This document shows positions 52,279 through 59,875 of a DNA stretch of 64,000 bases, in pieces. This DNA is from Paraburkholderia sp. DHOC27 (GTDB lineage: Bacteria; Pseudomonadota; Gammaproteobacteria; Burkholderiales; Burkholderiaceae). The notes under the pieces were generated by a model that was given only the letters and a program-made list of their open reading frames with translations, searched no databases and had not been told where the DNA came from. Position 1 is the first letter of the stretch; each line of letters begins with the position of its first letter. The position numbers and the translations under genes were made by a program. The stretch covers positions 1 to 64,000 of the forward strand of contig NZ_QVQV01000006.1 in assembly GCF_003429005.1 (NCBI RefSeq), read 5' to 3'.

Positions 52279-53196
52279 ATGGATATTGTACTGTATGCCC
52301 TCACTGCACTCCTGTACGGCGGTCTCGCCGTCGCAGGCTGGCGCTCGCACCGGAACACCGCCTTGCGCCCGGTGCTCGAGAGCGTGCCGCCCATGCCTGC
52401 CGCGCCCAGCGCGCCGGCGGTTGCCACCTCCAGCACGCCCGGCCGTGTCGTGCTGCTGATCGCGCTGCTGGCGCACGGGCTGCTGCTGCACACCACGATC
52501 TTTCCGCAGCACGAGATGGTGTTCGGTTTTGCCTTCGCGCTCTCAGCGATGTTCTGGCTGGGCGCGGGCATCTACTGGATAGAGAGCTTTTTCTTCCCGC
52601 TCGACGGTCTGCAACTGCTGGTCCTGCCGCTCGCCTGTGCGGCCTCGCTGCTGCCGCTCGCGTTTGGCGGCGTGCGCGTGCTGCCGTACTCGGCAGATCC
52701 CATGTTCAAGCTGCACTTTCTGATTGCCAACGTGGCCTACGGTCTGTTCGCCATCGCGGCGCTGCACGCGGTGCTGATGCTGCTGGTGGAGCGGCGTCTG
52801 CACGCCATGCGCGGCGGCGCGCTGCAACGGCAGGGCGCGGCCGCCGGCAATGGCTGGCTCTCAAGCTGGCTCGACACGCTGCCGCCGCTGCTGACGCTGG
52901 AGAAGCTGCTGTTCCGTTTGATCGGCGCGGGTTTTGTCCTGCTGACGCTGACCTTGCTTTCCGGCATCCTGTTTAGCGTCGAACTCATAGATCGGGCGCT
53001 GCAACTCGATCACAAGACTGTCTTCGCAATTCTCTCGTGGGTGATGTTCGGCGCGCTGCTGACCGCCCGCAAGGTGTCAGGCTGGCGCGGTCGCGCGGCG
53101 TTGCGCTGGGTGCTCGCGTCGTTTGTGGCGCTGCTGCTCGCGTACGTCGGCAGCCGTTTCGTTTTCGAGGTGCTGCTGCACCGTCCTGTGGTGTGA
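52279..53196 (+). CDS. Cytochrome c assembly protein family (CcsA/YpjD-like) membrane protein
   Basis: A 305-aa polytopic protein of about eight helices. KLHFLIANVAYGLFAIAALHAV carries the conserved histidine-containing segment of the CcsA/HemX family. The helix-loop FRLIGAGFVLLTLTLLSGI and DHKTVFAILSWVMFG follow. Relatives handle haem for cytochrome c maturation, but ypjD-like members next to ffh have no proven role. It is separated from ffh by 80 bases and followed closely by the PP0621-type gene. Confidence 0.85.
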   Translation: MDIVLYALTALLYGGLAVAGWRSHRNTALRPVLESVPPMPAAPSAPAVATSSTPGRVVLLIALLAHGLLLHTTIFPQHEMVFGFAFALSAMFWLGAGIYWIESFFFPLDGLQLLVLPLACAASLLPLAFGGVRVLPYSADPMFKLHFLIANVAYGLFAIAALHAVLMLLVERRLHAMRGGALQRQGAAAGNGWLSSWLDTLPPLLTLEKLLFRLIGAGFVLLTLTLLSGILFSVELIDRALQLDHKTVFAILSWVMFGALLTARKVSGWRGRAALRWVLASFVALLLAYVGSRFVFEVLLHRPVV

Positions 53197-53202
53197 CCGT
53201 TC

Positions 53203-53532
53203 ATGCGACAAATCTTTCTGCTGATTCTTCTGTTTATCGTCGGCCAATGGCTGGTGAAGGCTTTGCGTCGTGCTGACGCCAATCAATCGAATCGCACGGG
53301 TGCTTCGGGTGGTGCTGCGGCCGGCCAGGGCGCTCAGGGCGCACGTCAAGGTGCGGGTGCGCAACGTGGCGCTGCCCAGCCTCCACGCCTCGCCGAGCCG
53401 ATGATCCGTTGCGTCGCGTGCGGCGTACATGCGCCCGCGAGCGACTCGGTGGTGGTGGCTGGCCAGCCGTTCTGCTGCGCCGCTCACGCACAGCGTCACG
53501 CCGCGCCGCCGACAGGCCGCGACGCTCGATGA
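53203..53532 (+). CDS. PP0621 family small membrane-anchored protein
   Basis: A 109-aa protein. An N-terminal membrane helix (QIFLLILLFIVGQWLV) is followed by a Gly/Ala/Gln-rich linker and a short Cys/His module (IRCVACGVHAPAS and PFCCAAHAQRH) that looks like a zinc or metal knuckle. The PP0621 family is uncharacterised. It lies 6 bases behind the cytochrome assembly gene and overlaps ampD by ATGA, so these three are one transcript. Confidence 0.82.
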   Translation: MRQIFLLILLFIVGQWLVKALRRADANQSNRTGASGGAAAGQGAQGARQGAGAQRGAAQPPRLAEPMIRCVACGVHAPASDSVVVAGQPFCCAAHAQRHAAPPTGRDAR

Positions 53533-54125
53533 GCGTAGGCTTCACCCTCGACGCTGAAGGCTGGGTGACGGGCGCGCGCAAGCTGCCGTCGCCGAACTTC
53601 GAAGCGCGCCCGCAAGGCGCGGTGCCGACGCTGATCGTCGTGCACAACATCAGCCTGCCGCCAGGCGAGTTCGGCGGTAGCGCTATTGCCGAGCTGTTCC
53701 AGAACCGGCTCGATTGCGACACCCATCCTTATTACGACACGCATCTGCGGGGCGTGCGGGTGTCCGCTCACTTCGTCATCCATCGTGATGGCGCGCTCGA
53801 GCAATTCGTCTCGTGCGACGAGCGCGCGTGGCATGCGGGCGTGTCGAATTTTTTCGGCCGCGAGCGCTGCAATGACTTCTCGATCGGCATTGAACTGGAA
53901 GGCAGTGACGTCAGCGCATTCGAAGCGGCGCAATACCGCACACTCGGCGCGCTGGTGACCGCGCTCATGGCGCACTATCCGATCGAAGCACTCGCGGGTC
54001 ATTCGGACATCGCGCCGGGTCGCAAGACCGATCCAGGTCCTCATTTCGAGTGGCAGCGTCTGCAACGCGATACGTCACTTTCGGATCAGTACTTCCCCTA
54101 TCTAAAGTTTTCCAAAACGCTGTAA
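53529..54125 (+). CDS. ampD: 1,6-anhydro-N-acetylmuramyl-L-alanine amidase AmpD
   Basis: A 198-aa cytoplasmic zinc amidase that cleaves anhydro-muropeptides during peptidoglycan recycling; its loss usually derepresses AmpC beta-lactamase. Zinc ligands align as His39 (VVHNIS), His158 (AGHSDIAPG) and Asp168 (KTDPGPHF), close to the E. coli numbering. The ATG at 53529 lies inside the preceding stop (ATGA); a start 40 codons upstream would read through the neighbour and is rejected. Confidence 0.95.
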   Translation: MSVGFTLDAEGWVTGARKLPSPNFEARPQGAVPTLIVVHNISLPPGEFGGSAIAELFQNRLDCDTHPYYDTHLRGVRVSAHFVIHRDGALEQFVSCDERAWHAGVSNFFGRERCNDFSIGIELEGSDVSAFEAAQYRTLGALVTALMAHYPIEALAGHSDIAPGRKTDPGPHFEWQRLQRDTSLSDQYFPYLKFSKTL

Positions 54126-54243
54126 CGACCCCTCCCGGCGATTCGCGTGCTGCGAGGAGAACAAGGCGCTGCCTTGCTCTCCGGGGAGTTGCGTTTGCGC
54201 TGCGTCACCCGGATGTCAACCCTTCAGCGTGAAATAAATCGAT

Positions 54244-54271
54244 TTGACGCGTCCCGAAACTCCACTATACT
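54244..54271 (+). promoter_or_regulatory. Sigma70 promoter of nrdA
   Basis: TTGACG (54244-54249), a 16-bp spacer and TATACT (54266-54271). The predicted start is near 54278, giving a leader of about 390 nt. The -10 lies inside NrdR box 1. Confidence 0.7.
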
Positions 54272-54307
54272 TGGTGCCACGAATCCAGTTACGCACTACA
54301 TCTTGTG
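54263..54307 (+). promoter_or_regulatory. Pair of NrdR boxes
   Basis: Two imperfect palindromes of form CAC-N8-GTG: CACTATACTTGGTG (54263-54276) and CACTACATCTTGTG (54294-54307). Their starts are 31 bp apart, about three helix turns, the usual spacing of paired NrdR boxes (consensus CACWATATATWGTG). NrdR represses ribonucleotide reductase genes when dATP is high. Box 1 covers the -10; box 2 lies just after the predicted transcript start. Confidence 0.82.
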
Positions 54308-54312
54308 GTGTC

Positions 54313-54357
54313 TGTGCATAACTGTGTGAATAACCAAGTGTATAAGTCAGTGCATAA
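54313..54357 (+). repeat. Array of four DnaA boxes with exact 12-bp period
   Basis: Four 9-mers in one orientation: TGTGCATAA (54313), TGTGAATAA (54325), AGTGTATAA (54337) and AGTGCATAA (54349). Reversed, the first two are perfect TTATNCACA DnaA boxes and the last two have one mismatch each. Every start is 12 bp after the previous one, so all are close to the same helix face. They lie between NrdR box 2 and the leader of nrdA. Confidence 0.75.
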
Positions 54358-54484
54358 GTCTGCGGCGCCCACGCTTCCAGCATTGGCGCCGCAAGCATTA
54401 CAGACCACCAAAAATAATTCAGCGGGGAGGTTGGCAGCAGTGGCCGGCCGTAACTGCAACGCATCGAGGAAAGGGGCTTAGCCA
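54358..54484. other. nrdA leader, no further element recognised
   Basis: Between the DnaA-box array and a candidate upstream reading frame. I see no strong hairpin and no start codon with a good ribosome site until AGGAAAGGGG at 54467-54476. Upstream, 54126-54243 behind ampD also shows nothing clear apart from the promoter at its end. Confidence 0.4.
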
Positions 54485-54622
54485 GTGATCGCGACACGCA
54501 CGATGAAGACCGTCAACGATTCGAATCAGGCTTCGTCGTCATCGCATCCCGCCAACCGGCAACGCCGGTCTCTTTCCTGCACACCAACGCTTGCGCTCGG
54601 GGCGGCGCAGCGGTCGTATTAA
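54485..54622 (+). CDS. Candidate upstream open reading frame in the nrdA leader
   Basis: A possible 45-aa peptide starting at GTG 54485 (or 39 aa from the in-frame ATG at 54503), ending TAA at 54620-54622, 45 bases before nrdA. AGGAAAGGGG lies 8 bases upstream, a better ribosome site than many real genes here. The peptide is Ser/Arg-rich (NDSNQASSSSHPANRQRR) and I recognise no family. It could be a leader peptide or chance. Confidence 0.25.
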   Translation: MIATRTMKTVNDSNQASSSSHPANRQRRSLSCTPTLALGAAQRSY

Positions 54623-54667
54623 TCCGCGATTTCTCTTCGCACACTTCCAGGACCAGGAGCTTTGCAC

Positions 54668-57600
54668 ATGCAAACCACCGATAACGTGACGACCCGGTAC
54701 GAGGGCGCACCTAGTGGCCAGAACTTCGGCGGCCAGGCACAGGCCGCGCAGGCACTCGCGCCGCAGACGACCTACGCCGATTACAAGGTGATCCGTCGCA
54801 ACGGCAGCGTGGTGTCGTTCGAGCCGTCGAAGATCGCTATCGCCGTGACGAAGGCATTCCTGGCCGTCAACGGTGGTCAAGGCGCAGCATCCGCCCGGGT
54901 GCGCGAACTGGTCGAGCAACTCACGCAGAACGTGGTGCGCGCGCTGGTGCGCAGCCGTCCCAACGGCGGCACGTTCCATATTGAAGACATTCAAGATCAG
55001 GTCGAACTCGCGCTGATGCGCGGCGGCGAGCACAACGTCGCGCGTGCCTACGTGCTGTACCGCGAGAAGCGCACCCAGGAGCGTGGCCATGACGCGGAAG
55101 TGTCGGGCACCACGCCGGGTCTGAATGTGACGGACGGCGGCGTGACGCGTCCGCTCGACATGGCAGCGCTGCGCGGCATCATCGAATCCGCCTGTGCGAA
55201 TCTCGGCGACGCGGTGAGCGCCGAGCCGATCGTCGCGGAAACGGTCAAGAACCTGTACGACGGCGTGCCGATGAGCCAGGTCTACGACTCGGCGATTCTC
55301 GCGGCCCGCACGATGATCGAAAAGGACCCGGCATACAGCCAGGTCACCGCGCGCATCCTGCTGCATACGATCCGCCGCGAGATCCTCGAAGAGGAAGTCA
55401 CGCAGACGGAGATGGGCGAACGCTACGCCGAATACTTCCCGACGTTCATCAAGCGCGGCGTGCAAGCCGAGCTGCTCGACGACAAGCTGCTGCAGTTCGA
55501 CCTGAAGCGCCTCGGCGCCGCGCTCGACAACAACCGCGACCTGCAGTTCGGCTACCTCGGCCTGCAAACGCTGTACGACCGCTACTTCCTGCATCACGAC
55601 GGCGTGCGGATCGAAATGCCGCAGGCATTCTTTATGCGTGTCGCGATGGGTCTGTCGCTCAACGAGATCGATCGTGAAGCGCGCGCCATCGAGTTTTACA
55701 ACGTGCTGTCGAGCTTCGACTTCATGTCGTCCACGCCTACGCTGTTCAACTCCGGCACGCGTCGCTCGCAGTTGTCCTCGTGCTACCTGACCACGGTCGA
55801 CGACGACCTCGACGGTATCTACGAAGCGCTGAAGGAAAACGCGCTGCTGTCAAAGTTCGCCGGCGGCCTCGGCAACGACTGGACGCGTGTGCGTGCGCTC
55901 GGTTCGCACATCAAGGGCACCAATGGCAAGTCGCAAGGCGTCGTGCCGTTCCTGAAGGTGGTGAACGACACGGCCGTGGCCGTGAACCAGGGCGGCAAGC
56001 GCAAGGGCGCGGTGTGCGCGTACCTGGAATCGTGGCACCTGGACATCGAGGAATTCCTCGAGCTGCGCAAGAACACCGGTGACGACCGTCGCCGTACGCA
56101 CGACATGAACACGGCGAACTGGATTCCCGACCTGTTCATGAAGCGCGTGCACGAAGGCGCCGACTGGACGCTGTTCTCGCCGTCCACCTGCCCGGATCTG
56201 CACGACAAGTTCGGTGCCGAGTTCGAAGCAGCTTACACAGCTTACGAAGACAAGGTCGCTCGCGGCGAGATCAAGCTGTTCAAGAAGGTTCCGGCGGCAC
56301 AACTGTGGCGCAAGATGCTGGGCATGCTGTTCGAAACGGGTCACCCGTGGATCACGTTCAAGGATCCGTGCAACATCCGTTCGCCGCAGCAACACGTGGG
56401 CGTCGTCCACTCGTCGAACCTGTGCACGGAAATCACGCTGAACACGAGCGACGCGGAAATCGCGGTGTGCAACCTGGGTTCGGTCAACCTCGTCGCGCAC
56501 CTGAAGACGCAAGCCGACGGCACGCTCGTGCTCGACCACGACAAGCTCAAGCGCACGGTCAGCGTGGCCATGCGCATGCTCGACAACGTGATCGACATCA
56601 ACTACTACGCGGTTGCCAAGGCACGTAACTCGAACCTGAAGCACCGTCCGGTGGGTCTGGGCATCATGGGCTTCCAGGACTGCCTGCACCTGCTGCGCAC
56701 GCCGTACGCGTCGGAAGAAGCGGTCAAGTTTGCTGATACGTCGATGGAAGCAGTCTGTTATTACGCGTACTACGCATCGACCGAACTGGCGCAGGAACGT
56801 GGCCGTTACTCGAGCTACCGTGGCTCGCTGTGGGATCGCGGCATCCTCCCGCAAGACACGCTGAAGCTGCTGGCCGACGCACGCGGCGGTTATGTGGAAG
56901 TGGATTCGAGCCAGTCGATGGACTGGACCGAACTGCGCTCCCGCATCGCAACGCACGGCATGCGTAACTCGAACTGCGTGGCGATCGCGCCGACGGCGAC
57001 GATCTCCAACATCATCGGCGTGTCGGCCTGCATCGAACCGACCTTTCAGAACCTGTATGTGAAGTCGAATCTGTCGGGCGAATTCACGGTGGTCAACGAC
57101 TACCTGGTGCGCGACCTGAAGGCACGCGGTCTGTGGGACGAAGTGATGGTCGCCGACCTGAAGTACTTCGACGGCACGCTCTCGCGCATCGACCGCATCC
57201 CGGCCGACCTGCGCGCGATCTACGCCACGGCGTTCGAAGTCGATCCGAAGTGGCTCGTCGAAGCAGCCTCGCGTCGTCAGAAGTGGATCGACCAGGCGCA
57301 GTCGCTGAACATCTATATGGGTGGCGCGTCGGGCAAGAAGCTGGACGAGGTCTATAAGCTCGCCTGGTTGCGCGGCCTGAAGACGACCTACTACCTCCGC
57401 ACGATGGCGGCGACGCACGTCGAGAAGTCGACGGTGGCGCACGGCGCGCTGAACGCGGTGAGCTCGGGTGGCGGCGAAGGTGGCGCGGGTGGCATCGGTG
57501 GTGGCGCAGCAGGTGGCTTCGGCGTGGCAGGCGGTGCTGCGTCGGGTGGTCTGCAGGCGGCAGCAGCAACCGCAGCGGCGCCCGTCGCGGCTGTCGAAGC

Positions 57601-57679
57601 CGCGCCTGAAGCGGATGGTCCGGTATGCATGATGCGTCCTGGCGATCCCGGCTTCGACGAGTGCGAGGCTTGCCAGTAA
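54668..57679 (+). CDS. nrdA: Ribonucleoside-diphosphate reductase, class Ia, alpha subunit
   Basis: A 1003-aa catalytic subunit reducing NDPs to dNDPs. An N-terminal ATP-cone (YKVIRRNGSVVSFEPSKIAIAV broken at ~35-125) senses ATP/dATP. The barrel follows, with STPTLFNSGTRRSQLSSCYL, NLCTEI, and PTATISNIIG. A 50-residue Gly/Ala-rich linker (about 932-983) leads to the redox tail, with Cys987, Cys999 and Cys1002 (ECEACQ). AGGAG eight bases before the ATG at 54668 supports the start. It is controlled by the NrdR and DnaA sites upstream. nrdB follows after an unusual 499-base gap. Confidence 0.96.
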   Translation: MQTTDNVTTRYEGAPSGQNFGGQAQAAQALAPQTTYADYKVIRRNGSVVSFEPSKIAIAVTKAFLAVNGGQGAASARVRELVEQLTQNVVRALVRSRPNGGTFHIEDIQDQVELALMRGGEHNVARAYVLYREKRTQERGHDAEVSGTTPGLNVTDGGVTRPLDMAALRGIIESACANLGDAVSAEPIVAETVKNLYDGVPMSQVYDSAILAARTMIEKDPAYSQVTARILLHTIRREILEEEVTQTEMGERYAEYFPTFIKRGVQAELLDDKLLQFDLKRLGAALDNNRDLQFGYLGLQTLYDRYFLHHDGVRIEMPQAFFMRVAMGLSLNEIDREARAIEFYNVLSSFDFMSSTPTLFNSGTRRSQLSSCYLTTVDDDLDGIYEALKENALLSKFAGGLGNDWTRVRALGSHIKGTNGKSQGVVPFLKVVNDTAVAVNQGGKRKGAVCAYLESWHLDIEEFLELRKNTGDDRRRTHDMNTANWIPDLFMKRVHEGADWTLFSPSTCPDLHDKFGAEFEAAYTAYEDKVARGEIKLFKKVPAAQLWRKMLGMLFETGHPWITFKDPCNIRSPQQHVGVVHSSNLCTEITLNTSDAEIAVCNLGSVNLVAHLKTQADGTLVLDHDKLKRTVSVAMRMLDNVIDINYYAVAKARNSNLKHRPVGLGIMGFQDCLHLLRTPYASEEAVKFADTSMEAVCYYAYYASTELAQERGRYSSYRGSLWDRGILPQDTLKLLADARGGYVEVDSSQSMDWTELRSRIATHGMRNSNCVAIAPTATISNIIGVSACIEPTFQNLYVKSNLSGEFTVVNDYLVRDLKARGLWDEVMVADLKYFDGTLSRIDRIPADLRAIYATAFEVDPKWLVEAASRRQKWIDQAQSLNIYMGGASGKKLDEVYKLAWLRGLKTTYYLRTMAATHVEKSTVAHGALNAVSSGGGEGGAGGIGGGAAGGFGVAGGAASGGLQAAAATAAAPVAAVEAAPEADGPVCMMRPGDPGFDECEACQ

Positions 57680-57688
57680 GAGTTGAAC

Positions 57689-57714
57689 AGATGCCCGGCG
57701 CTCGCCGGGCATCT
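57689..57714 (+). terminator. Strong hairpin directly behind nrdA
   Basis: A perfect 12-bp inverted repeat AGATGCCCGGCG / CGCCGGGCATCT (57689-57700 with 57703-57714), starting 10 bases after the nrdA stop. There is no T-run, so it may stabilise the nrdA message or partly stop transcription rather than act as a classic terminator. Confidence 0.55.
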
Positions 57715-58107
57715 CGAGCAGCAACCGTGCAACATCGCAACAGCAACGCAATAGCAACGACGCAACGACATCATCACGAAGCGCTCGCCATGAGCGCTCA
57801 GCAAGCGGGTCACGCGGCCCGCTCCGTCTCACGAATCGCCAGACCCGAAGTTGATGTGACGTTGGCAGCGTTGAACGTGGCGTTGAACTTTGCCAGCTCG
57901 GTGCTGACGAAACAGCAATAGCCAGGGCAACACATAGAAGCCAGGCAACACAGTTTGCAGTGCATCGAAATCACTTCGACACGATGCATGCTCGACACAG
58001 CGAAGCACTTCGACAACACATGTTTTGGTCACCTCACGAGACGCGTCATAGACAGTCTGTTGACCAAAGTGTTGTATGAAGGTCGCAACGCGAATCGAAA
58101 ACAGGAT
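57715..58107. other. nrdA-nrdB intergenic region
   Basis: About 400 bases rich in CAACG/CAACA-type words. An inverted repeat pairs TTTGGTCA (58024) with TGACCAAA (58061), flanked by ACAACAC and GTGTTGT. A 43-codon frame at 57790-57921 exists but has no ribosome site and no recognisable product, so I do not call it. Confidence 0.4.
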
Positions 58108-58142
58108 TTTTCACGAACGAACTCTTTTATCGCTCGTGAAAA
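58108..58142 (+). promoter_or_regulatory. Hairpin upstream of nrdB
   Basis: A perfect 9-bp stem TTTTCACGA (58108-58116) / TCGTGAAAA (58134-58142) with a 17-nt loop, ending 36 bases before the nrdB ATG. It could be an operator palindrome or a leader structure. No T-run follows. Confidence 0.45.
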
Positions 58143-58178
58143 GATGGTACAAACCGTTCTAAATTGATGGTGACATTT

Positions 58179-59423
58179 ATGCTCAACTGGGATGACGAGA
58201 TCACTGCCGTAACTCCCTCGAGCGCTACGCAACCGAATGTGTTGCGCAACGCTGCGGGATCGGCTGTCGGTACGCAAGCTGCAACGCGTATCGCTCATCA
58301 AGCTCCCTCGGCTCAGGAAATCTTCGCGAACGACATCGCTGTCGCTCCGGAAGTGACCCGCGCTGCTGCTCACGGAACTGACGCCACGCCGGCTGCTGTT
58401 TCCGAAGCGCGCGTGAACGTGGCCGACAAGCGCATCATCAACGGCCAGACTGACGTCAATCAGTTGGTGCCGTTCAAGTACAAGTGGGCGTGGGAGAAAT
58501 ACCTGTCCGGTTGCGCGAACCACTGGATGCCGCAGGAAATCAACATGTCCCGCGACATCGCCCTGTGGAAAGACCCGAACGGGCTGACGGAAGACGAGCG
58601 CCGCATCATCAAGCGCAACCTCGGCTTCTTCGTCACGGCCGACTCGCTCGCCGCCAATAACATCGTGCTGGGCACCTACCGCCACATCACGGCGCCCGAA
58701 TGCCGTCAGTTCCTGCTGCGCCAGGCGTTCGAAGAGGCGATCCACACGCACGCTTACCAGTACATCGTCGAATCGCTGGGCCTCGACGAAGGCGAAATCT
58801 TCAACGCGTACCACGAGGTTTCCTCGATCCGCGCGAAAGACGAATTCCTGATCCCTTACATCCATGTGCTGACCGATCCGGCCTTTAAGACCGGCACCGT
58901 CGAGGCAGACCAGACGCTGCTGCGTTCGCTGATCGTGTTCGCCTGTGTGATGGAAGGGTTGTTCTTCTACGTCGGCTTTACACAAATCCTGGCGCTTGGC
59001 CGCCAGAACAAGATGACCGGCGCGGCGGAGCAGTACCAATACATCCTGCGCGACGAGTCGATGCACTGCAATTTCGGCATCGACCTGATCAACCAGATCA
59101 AACTCGAAAACCCGCACTTGTGGACGGCTGAGTTCCGCGCGGAAATCCGCGAAATCTTCAAGCAAGCGGTCGACCTTGAATATCGTTACGCAGAAGACAC
59201 GATGCCGCGCGGGGTGCTCGGCCTCAATGCGTCGATGTTCAAGAGCTATCTGCGCTTCATCTGCAACCGCCGTTGCCAGCAGATCGGTCTCGATCCGCTG
59301 TACCCGAACGAGGAAAACCCGTTCCCGTGGATGAGCGAGATGATCGACCTGAAGAAGGAACGCAACTTCTTCGAGACGCGAGTCATTGAATATCAGACCG
59401 GCGGTGCACTGAGCTGGGAGTGA
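58179..59423 (+). CDS. nrdB: Ribonucleoside-diphosphate reductase, class Ia, beta subunit
   Basis: A 414-aa di-iron/tyrosyl radical subunit. The conserved fold starts near residue 85 ([20 protein letters not shown]). Iron ligands lie in [13 protein letters not shown] and [10 protein letters not shown], and the radical tyrosine is expected near [10 protein letters not shown]. The first 84 residues are an Ala/Thr-rich extension of unknown use. The C-terminal tail ([10 protein letters not shown]) docks on NrdA. The start MLNWDDE at 58179 is chosen; an ATG four codons upstream is possible, and neither has a strong ribosome site. Confidence 0.95.
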   Translation: MLNWDDEITAVTPSSATQPNVLRNAAGSAVGTQAATRIAHQAPSAQEIFANDIAVAPEVTRAAAHGTDATPAAVSEARVNVADKRIINGQTDVNQLVPFKYKWAWEKYLSGCANHWMPQEINMSRDIALWKDPNGLTEDERRIIKRNLGFFVTADSLAANNIVLGTYRHITAPECRQFLLRQAFEEAIHTHAYQYIVESLGLDEGEIFNAYHEVSSIRAKDEFLIPYIHVLTDPAFKTGTVEADQTLLRSLIVFACVMEGLFFYVGFTQILALGRQNKMTGAAEQYQYILRDESMHCNFGIDLINQIKLENPHLWTAEFRAEIREIFKQAVDLEYRYAEDTMPRGVLGLNASMFKSYLRFICNRRCQQIGLDPLYPNEENPFPWMSEMIDLKKERNFFETRVIEYQTGGALSWE

Positions 59424-59469
59424 TCCGGCGCGTGTCCGCAGTAGCAAATCGACATCATTCGATGGGGAT

Positions 59470-59497
59470 GCCGATGGCCAAAGGCCACGGCAATTTT
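59470..59497 (+). terminator. Probable terminator of nrdB
   Basis: The stem GCCG-(A)-TGGCC / GGCCACGGC has one bulged A and an AAA loop, and is followed by AATTTT. It lies 46 bases behind the nrdB stop. Confidence 0.5.
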
Positions 59498-59518
59498 GGT
59501 TAGGAGCTTAACTGCCTG

Positions 59519-59845
59519 ATGCAGAGCGTGCCCGGTGCGCCGCGTGACCGCGCGGCCCACGAACATGACTGGCACTTTGCGAACCCTTCAGTGGGCTGGG
59601 CAAACTTCCCCCCGGAAAAGGCCGCTGGCATTGCCGCCGGCGGTTCGATCAAGCAATTGCCGGCGCTGCAAACCAGCGCCGACCAGATTTGGCGCGCGGT
59701 GTCCGAGGACACCGCGCGCCTTACCGCATTCATTAGCGTAAGCGCGCAGCACCTGCGTACGCCGATGAATAGCCCGCTTCGTAGCGCGCGCCCTGAGAAG
59801 CGTCCGCGGGAAGCGGGTTTTGACGAAGGGTGTAGTTTGAACTGA
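59519..59845 (+). CDS. Hypothetical protein, 108 aa, uncertain
   Basis: An open frame with an ATG and AGGAG 12 bases upstream (a little far). Codon choice looks coding in the first two thirds (GC-rich third positions). The product (MQSVPGAPRDRAAHEHDW...) matches no family I recognise and has no signal peptide or membrane helix. A perfect 14-bp inverted repeat sits inside it (59691-59720). It is either a small lineage-specific gene or non-coding spacer. Confidence 0.3.
   Translation: MQSVPGAPRDRAAHEHDWHFANPSVGWANFPPEKAAGIAAGGSIKQLPALQTSADQIWRAVSEDTARLTAFISVSAQHLRTPMNSPLRSARPEKRPREAGFDEGCSLN
59691..59720. repeat. Perfect 14-bp inverted repeat
   Basis: GGCGCGCGGTGTCC (59691-59704) and GGACACCGCGCGCC (59707-59720) are exact complements with two bases between them. 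No T-run follows. It is the strongest palindrome in the window apart from terminators. Confidence 0.85.
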
Positions 59846-59875
59846 CTCTCATCTGAAAACCTGAAGGAGAAAATG

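Noticed and set aside
55850-57832. A 660-codon minus-strand frame opposite nrdA
   Set aside because: Antisense shadow of the certain nrdA gene.
57790-57921. A 43-codon frame between nrdA and nrdB
   Set aside because: No ribosome site; product unlike any known small protein. Left as part of the intergenic description.
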